Below are positions 33,609-36,917 of a stretch of 36,917 nt of DNA, piece after piece. The stretch is taken from contig JAFQFD010000040.1 of the NCBI GenBank assembly GCA_017415715.1, positions 1 to 36,917 on the forward strand, given 5' to 3'. Under the pieces are notes generated by a model. That model was not told the origin of the DNA and searched no databases. It saw only the letters and a program-made list of their open reading frames with translations. The position numbers were made by a program, and so were the translations under genes. Origin of the DNA: Bacteroidales bacterium. GTDB taxonomy: Bacteria > Bacteroidota > Bacteroidia > Bacteroidales > UBA932. The stretch's first letter is position 1. Each line of letters starts with the position of its first letter.

Positions 33609-35150
33609 ATGACAAAGAAATTGATCTACATACTGCCGATGCTTCTCCTCCTTCTTTCCTGCGGAAGGGAGAAGAGACCCGTGTATGTTCCCAACCCTGT
33701 AATCGAACTATCATTCAAGAGTTTTCATGAAGACGGGGTGATCTTGGAGGTCAAAAGCCTCAACACAGACGCAATTCATGTGCTTGTACTGCCTATGGGC
33801 GCAGAAAAGCCTTCAGTGGAACAGATATGCAACGAGGGAAAACCGGCAGAGGAGGAAGATGTCTTCATAGGCGGGCTGGAGTCTGACACTGACTATGCCG
33901 CCTATGCCGTGGGCAGGCTGGAGGACAGATACAGCAAGATATCCGAATGCCTGTTCACCACTCCGTTCAGAAGCACCGAAAGAACAGAGATTCCTGTTTT
34001 TGCAGATCTGGACCTGATTCCAGGAGGCATCACCAACAAGACACCGAACACATGGGATGAGGACAGGATAAAGCCGCATGTGACCTTTACCGACGAGAAC
34101 GGGCAGGAGCAGTGGCTCCACGAGGCATTCCTGCTCATCGGAGGAGAAGATGCCAAGAGGGATATGATCCTGTCCATCGACTCCGGAGGACGGAGGTCGG
34201 GCACTCAGGAAGCATGGACGGATTTCGCTGATTACTGGCTCAAGGACGGCGGCGTTGTGGACGTGCTGGATCAGACCATCACAAATGCCAAGACACGCAT
34301 AGGAAGGCCTTCATTCAGACATAAAGTGGTGATCACCATGCCGGACCCGATAATGCTGGAATACTTCACGGACAAGGGCTCGTCCACCACATATTGGGGC
34401 TCGGTACACGACAGGACACTGGACTTCCAGAACACTGCAGACCAGGTGCTTGCCTATCAGTGGTACATCAACTATGTGATAGAGCAGTGGGAGAAGCTGA
34501 CGCCTCAGAACGTGGAGCTGGCCGGCTTCTATATCCTTTCAGAAATCCTTGTGGCCAAGCCGAGCGGATGGAACTACAAGTATAAAAGGTGGGACAAGAT
34601 CCTCCCTCCGGTGGCTTCATACCTCCATGAGATGAAATATGGCCTATATTGGATCCCATATTACCAGGCGGACGGATATGACATGACAGAAGAGCTCGGC
34701 ATAGATTACACATGGATTCAGCCGAACAAATACTGGGACTATCCTGAAAAGGAGCAGAAGAAGAGCTGGAGCTGGGTGTTCAGCACAATGAACACTTATG
34801 GTCACGGAATGGAGATCGAGTTCGAGGGCTCGCACGGCGAAGCCGGATGGAGCCAGTGGGAAGAAGGAGTCGCAAGGACAAGTTCATCGATACTGGAGAC
34901 CGTCCGCACGAATAATGACGCCCAGGGCACTGCCAAGGGCAAGCCTAACCCGCAGGCGGCGCGCAACAAGCAGCTGCTGCGTGACTATATGGAAGAATTC
35001 AAGAAGGCAGGACACTACGGCAAATCCCGCATAGCGACATATTCAGGCACAAATGCCATGTATGAACTGGCGACATCGCCAGACGAAAAAGACCGCGAAA
35101 TGTACCTTGAATACTGCAGATTCATAGTAGAAAACCCATTGAGACAATAA
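33609..35150 (+). CDS. DUF4855-like lipoprotein with N-terminal beta-sandwich module (copy 2)
   Basis: The 513-residue product is a predicted lipoprotein (LLLLSC, Cys18). Residues about 28-120 form an FN3/Ig-like module (PVIELSFKSF, GLESDTDYAAYAVG). The DUF4855-like domain (about 130-513) parallels the preceding protein: TMPDPIMLEYF (243-253), LAGFYILSE (304-312), GLYWIPYYQ (345-353), WIQPNKYW (369-376), GMEIEFEGSHGE (400-411), YSGTNAMYELA and FIVENPL at the end. A 20- to 30-residue insert rich in Gly, Thr and Asn lies after the GSHGE motif. The pair probably arose by duplication. The start is the ATG directly after a palindromic repeat. The function is unknown, and enzymatic action on a glycan is inferred. 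Confidence 0.65.
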   Translation: MTKKLIYILPMLLLLLSCGREKRPVYVPNPVIELSFKSFHEDGVILEVKSLNTDAIHVLVLPMGAEKPSVEQICNEGKPAEEEDVFIGGLESDTDYAAYAVGRLEDRYSKISECLFTTPFRSTERTEIPVFADLDLIPGGITNKTPNTWDEDRIKPHVTFTDENGQEQWLHEAFLLIGGEDAKRDMILSIDSGGRRSGTQEAWTDFADYWLKDGGVVDVLDQTITNAKTRIGRPSFRHKVVITMPDPIMLEYFTDKGSSTTYWGSVHDRTLDFQNTADQVLAYQWYINYVIEQWEKLTPQNVELAGFYILSEILVAKPSGWNYKYKRWDKILPPVASYLHEMKYGLYWIPYYQADGYDMTEELGIDYTWIQPNKYWDYPEKEQKKSWSWVFSTMNTYGHGMEIEFEGSHGEAGWSQWEEGVARTSSSILETVRTNNDAQGTAKGKPNPQAARNKQLLRDYMEEFKKAGHYGKSRIATYSGTNAMYELATSPDEKDREMYLEYCRFIVENPLRQ

Positions 35151-35151
35151 T

Positions 35152-36917
35152 ATGAAAAGACTGATAACAATCCTGACAATTCTGGTACTGATTCCAGGCT
35201 GCAATGAGCCAGAAGCAACGGAAAACTTAACTGCTGATACTCCCGGCTTCGTCCTCAGTGACGGAAATGTCGAGGTGAAGATCGGAGAAGACGGTGCGCT
35301 CCTGTCGCTTGTCAACAAAGAGACCGGACACAACTACGCTTCCGGAGAAGGCCTCTGGAGGATGTTCTACAACACCCACCAGGAGAAGGAAATGCAGATT
35401 GACGGCACAGAAAACACCCCTGCAGTGTCGCAAGAGGGTGATGTGATCACCATTGCATACAAAGACCTCGTACACAGGGGAAAGGCCCTCAGGATGGACC
35501 TCACCCTCACTGTAGAGGTTGAGGACGGAGCTGTTCGCTTCGGCTCTGTAGTGAGCAATAACGAGCCGGGAACCATAATCCGCGAGCTCCAGTATCCTCT
35601 CGTGGGCAACATGAGACTTCCCGAGGGACATAAACTTCTCACAACTCACACCGGAGGCCAGGTGCACGATGACGCCCTCGACCTCATCGTGAATGTCAAC
35701 CCGAAGACCCTCTACATGAAGCCTGACCAGTATTTCCGTCAGTATGACCTTCAGTACCCCCGTCACGCCGCATCGAACTGCTACGCGTTCTTCGGCGAGA
35801 ACGACGGACTCTACTTCGGAAGCCACGACCAGAGCCTCCAGCAGACATGGCATGGCCTGCGCGCATATCCGTCCGCTCCCAATCAGTTCGACCGTCTCGA
35901 AGCAGGCTTCTACCGCTATCCGAACGCGATGTGCGGCGACACATGGAGCTGCGACGCGAGCGTCGTGAAGCCGTATATGGGCTCATGGACAGAGACATCG
36001 CATATCTATAGAGAGTGGATCAATACATGGTGGGACAAGCAGGATACACCTCAGTGGGTAAAGGAAATGACCGGCTGGCAGCGTATCATATTCAAGCACC
36101 AGTACGGTGAATACCTCCGCAGATACACCGACCTCCCGGGCCGCATCAACGACTGTGGAAAGAGCGTCGGATGCAACGCAGTGCTTGCATTCGGATGGTG
36201 GAGCGACGGCATGGACAACGGATATCCTAACTACTACATAGACGAGACACAGGGTGGCGAAGAGGCATGGAAAAAGGCCATCGCCGAGTATCGTGAAGAC
36301 GGCAACCGCCTCATCCTCTATTACAACGGACGCCTCGTGGACCGCGAGAGCGACTGGTATAAGCATGGGAACGGAAAGAAGGCCGTGAACAGGGACAACA
36401 CAGGCGCCGAGTTCGCCGAACATTATAAGTTCACAGGCGAAGGAACCACCCTCGGATACTATGACACACGCACATTCTCTATAGCCAACATGGCCAACCG
36501 CGAATGGCGTGACATGCTCCTCGACTGGGCCGACAGGGCGATGTCATATGGAGCTGACGCAGTGTTCTATGACCAGCTCGGTGTTGCCGAGGAGTTCCCG
36601 AACTGGGACATTTCAGGAGAATTCCCTGTCCAGGACATATACACCGGCCGTTACAAGGCTGAGGCTCTCAAGGAGATCCGTGACCACATCAAGGCTATAG
36701 ATCCGGAATTCTGCCTCGGCACAGAGTGGCTCAACGACTGCACAGCGCAGTTCTGCGACTTCGTGCATATCGTAGAGTTCACTGCAGAGCCATTCAGCTT
36801 CCCTGAATGGTTCAAGTATACATTCCCTGAAGTCATATGGTCCGACCGCTGCGTACGCGACGACACAGACATCGAGCGCAGGGTCAACAACACCCTCCTG
36901 AAGGGTCTGGTGAACGA
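35152..36917 (+). CDS. TIM-barrel-like lipoprotein (DUF6259-like), cut by the window end
   Basis: The open frame starts at ATG 35152, one base after the previous stop, and runs 588 codons to the window edge with no stop. A lipoprotein signal (LIPGC, Cys17) is followed by a beta-sandwich region (about 30-250) and then a region that looks like a TIM barrel, including WQRIIFKHQYGE (about 318-329) and GADAVFYDQLG (about 467-477), where Asp474 is a candidate active-site residue. The arrangement fits the DUF6259-type putative glycosidases of Bacteroidota, a call made from memory of the family. A catalytic role is inferred. The tight spacing makes it part of the plus arm. The 3' end and full length are not visible. 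Confidence 0.6.
   Translation, partial: MKRLITILTILVLIPGCNEPEATENLTADTPGFVLSDGNVEVKIGEDGALLSLVNKETGHNYASGEGLWRMFYNTHQEKEMQIDGTENTPAVSQEGDVITIAYKDLVHRGKALRMDLTLTVEVEDGAVRFGSVVSNNEPGTIIRELQYPLVGNMRLPEGHKLLTTHTGGQVHDDALDLIVNVNPKTLYMKPDQYFRQYDLQYPRHAASNCYAFFGENDGLYFGSHDQSLQQTWHGLRAYPSAPNQFDRLEAGFYRYPNAMCGDTWSCDASVVKPYMGSWTETSHIYREWINTWWDKQDTPQWVKEMTGWQRIIFKHQYGEYLRRYTDLPGRINDCGKSVGCNAVLAFGWWSDGMDNGYPNYYIDETQGGEEAWKKAIAEYREDGNRLILYYNGRLVDRESDWYKHGNGKKAVNRDNTGAEFAEHYKFTGEGTTLGYYDTRTFSIANMANREWRDMLLDWADRAMSYGADAVFYDQLGVAEEFPNWDISGEFPVQDIYTGRYKAEALKEIRDHIKAIDPEFCLGTEWLNDCTAQFCDFVHIVEFTAEPFSFPEWFKYTFPEVIWSDRCVRDDTDIERRVNNTLLKGLVN

Overview
This 36.9 kb window looks like chromosomal DNA of a Bacteroidales bacterium (Bacteroidota). 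The evidence is a fused SecDF, a SusC/SusD pair with a following DUF1735-type lipoprotein, many lipoprotein signals, DUF1680 and family-3 glycosidases, and promoters of the Bacteroides type (TAnnTTTG at -7 with TTTG or TTG near -33). Coding density is high. I see no tRNA, rRNA, CRISPR array, transposase or phage gene. A genus cannot be named from the sequence alone.

Positions 1-11760 hold mostly housekeeping genes. A minus-strand operon encodes a PD40/SPOR envelope protein, a short NfeD-like protein and flotillin-like FloA. Divergent to it are secDF, a small lipocalin-like lipoprotein and dnaE. dnaE meets an endonuclease/exonuclease/phosphatase-fold gene tail to tail with an 11-nt overlap.

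Positions 10916-36917 look like a large divergent glycan-utilisation locus. The minus arm, read from 19263 down, has a phosphodiester-glycosidase lipoprotein, a GH127/DUF1680 enzyme, a cytoplasmic mutarotase-like protein, a GH3 lipoprotein, a second lipocalin-like protein and a secreted EEP-fold protein. The plus arm, from 19379 up, has an MFS sugar transporter, an AraA/FucI-like isomerase, a phosphomannose-isomerase-like protein with a degenerate kinase-like N-terminus, a ROK kinase, SusC, SusD, a DUF1735 surface glycan-binding candidate, two tandem DUF4855-like lipoproteins and a TIM-barrel-like lipoprotein (DUF6259-like) cut by the window end. Two compact back-to-back promoters sit between the arms. 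A plausible scheme: the surface lipoproteins bind and trim a glycan, SusCD imports oligosaccharides, GH3 and GH127 release monosaccharides, the MFS protein moves them into the cytoplasm, and the mutarotase, isomerases and ROK kinase feed them to central metabolism. The GH127 and AraA-like genes hint at an L-arabinose-like or related sugar, but the substrate is not settled. No dedicated regulator (HTCS, ECF sigma/anti-sigma, AraC) lies in the window.

The most unusual structure is a family of short palindromic repeats resembling REP/REPIN elements. One 165-bp composite copy lies in frame inside the MFS transporter, in the cytoplasmic loop between the two six-helix halves. It also carries a 30-nt segment matching 29/30 positions of the next gene. 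A second composite, with three 22-bp tandem units between two palindromes, lies between the isomerase and the ManA-like gene. A related repeat type flanks the mutarotase-like gene and covers the start region of the second DUF4855 gene. The tandem DUF4855-like proteins, which share conserved glutamates at candidate catalytic positions, are the best candidates for uncharacterised enzymes.
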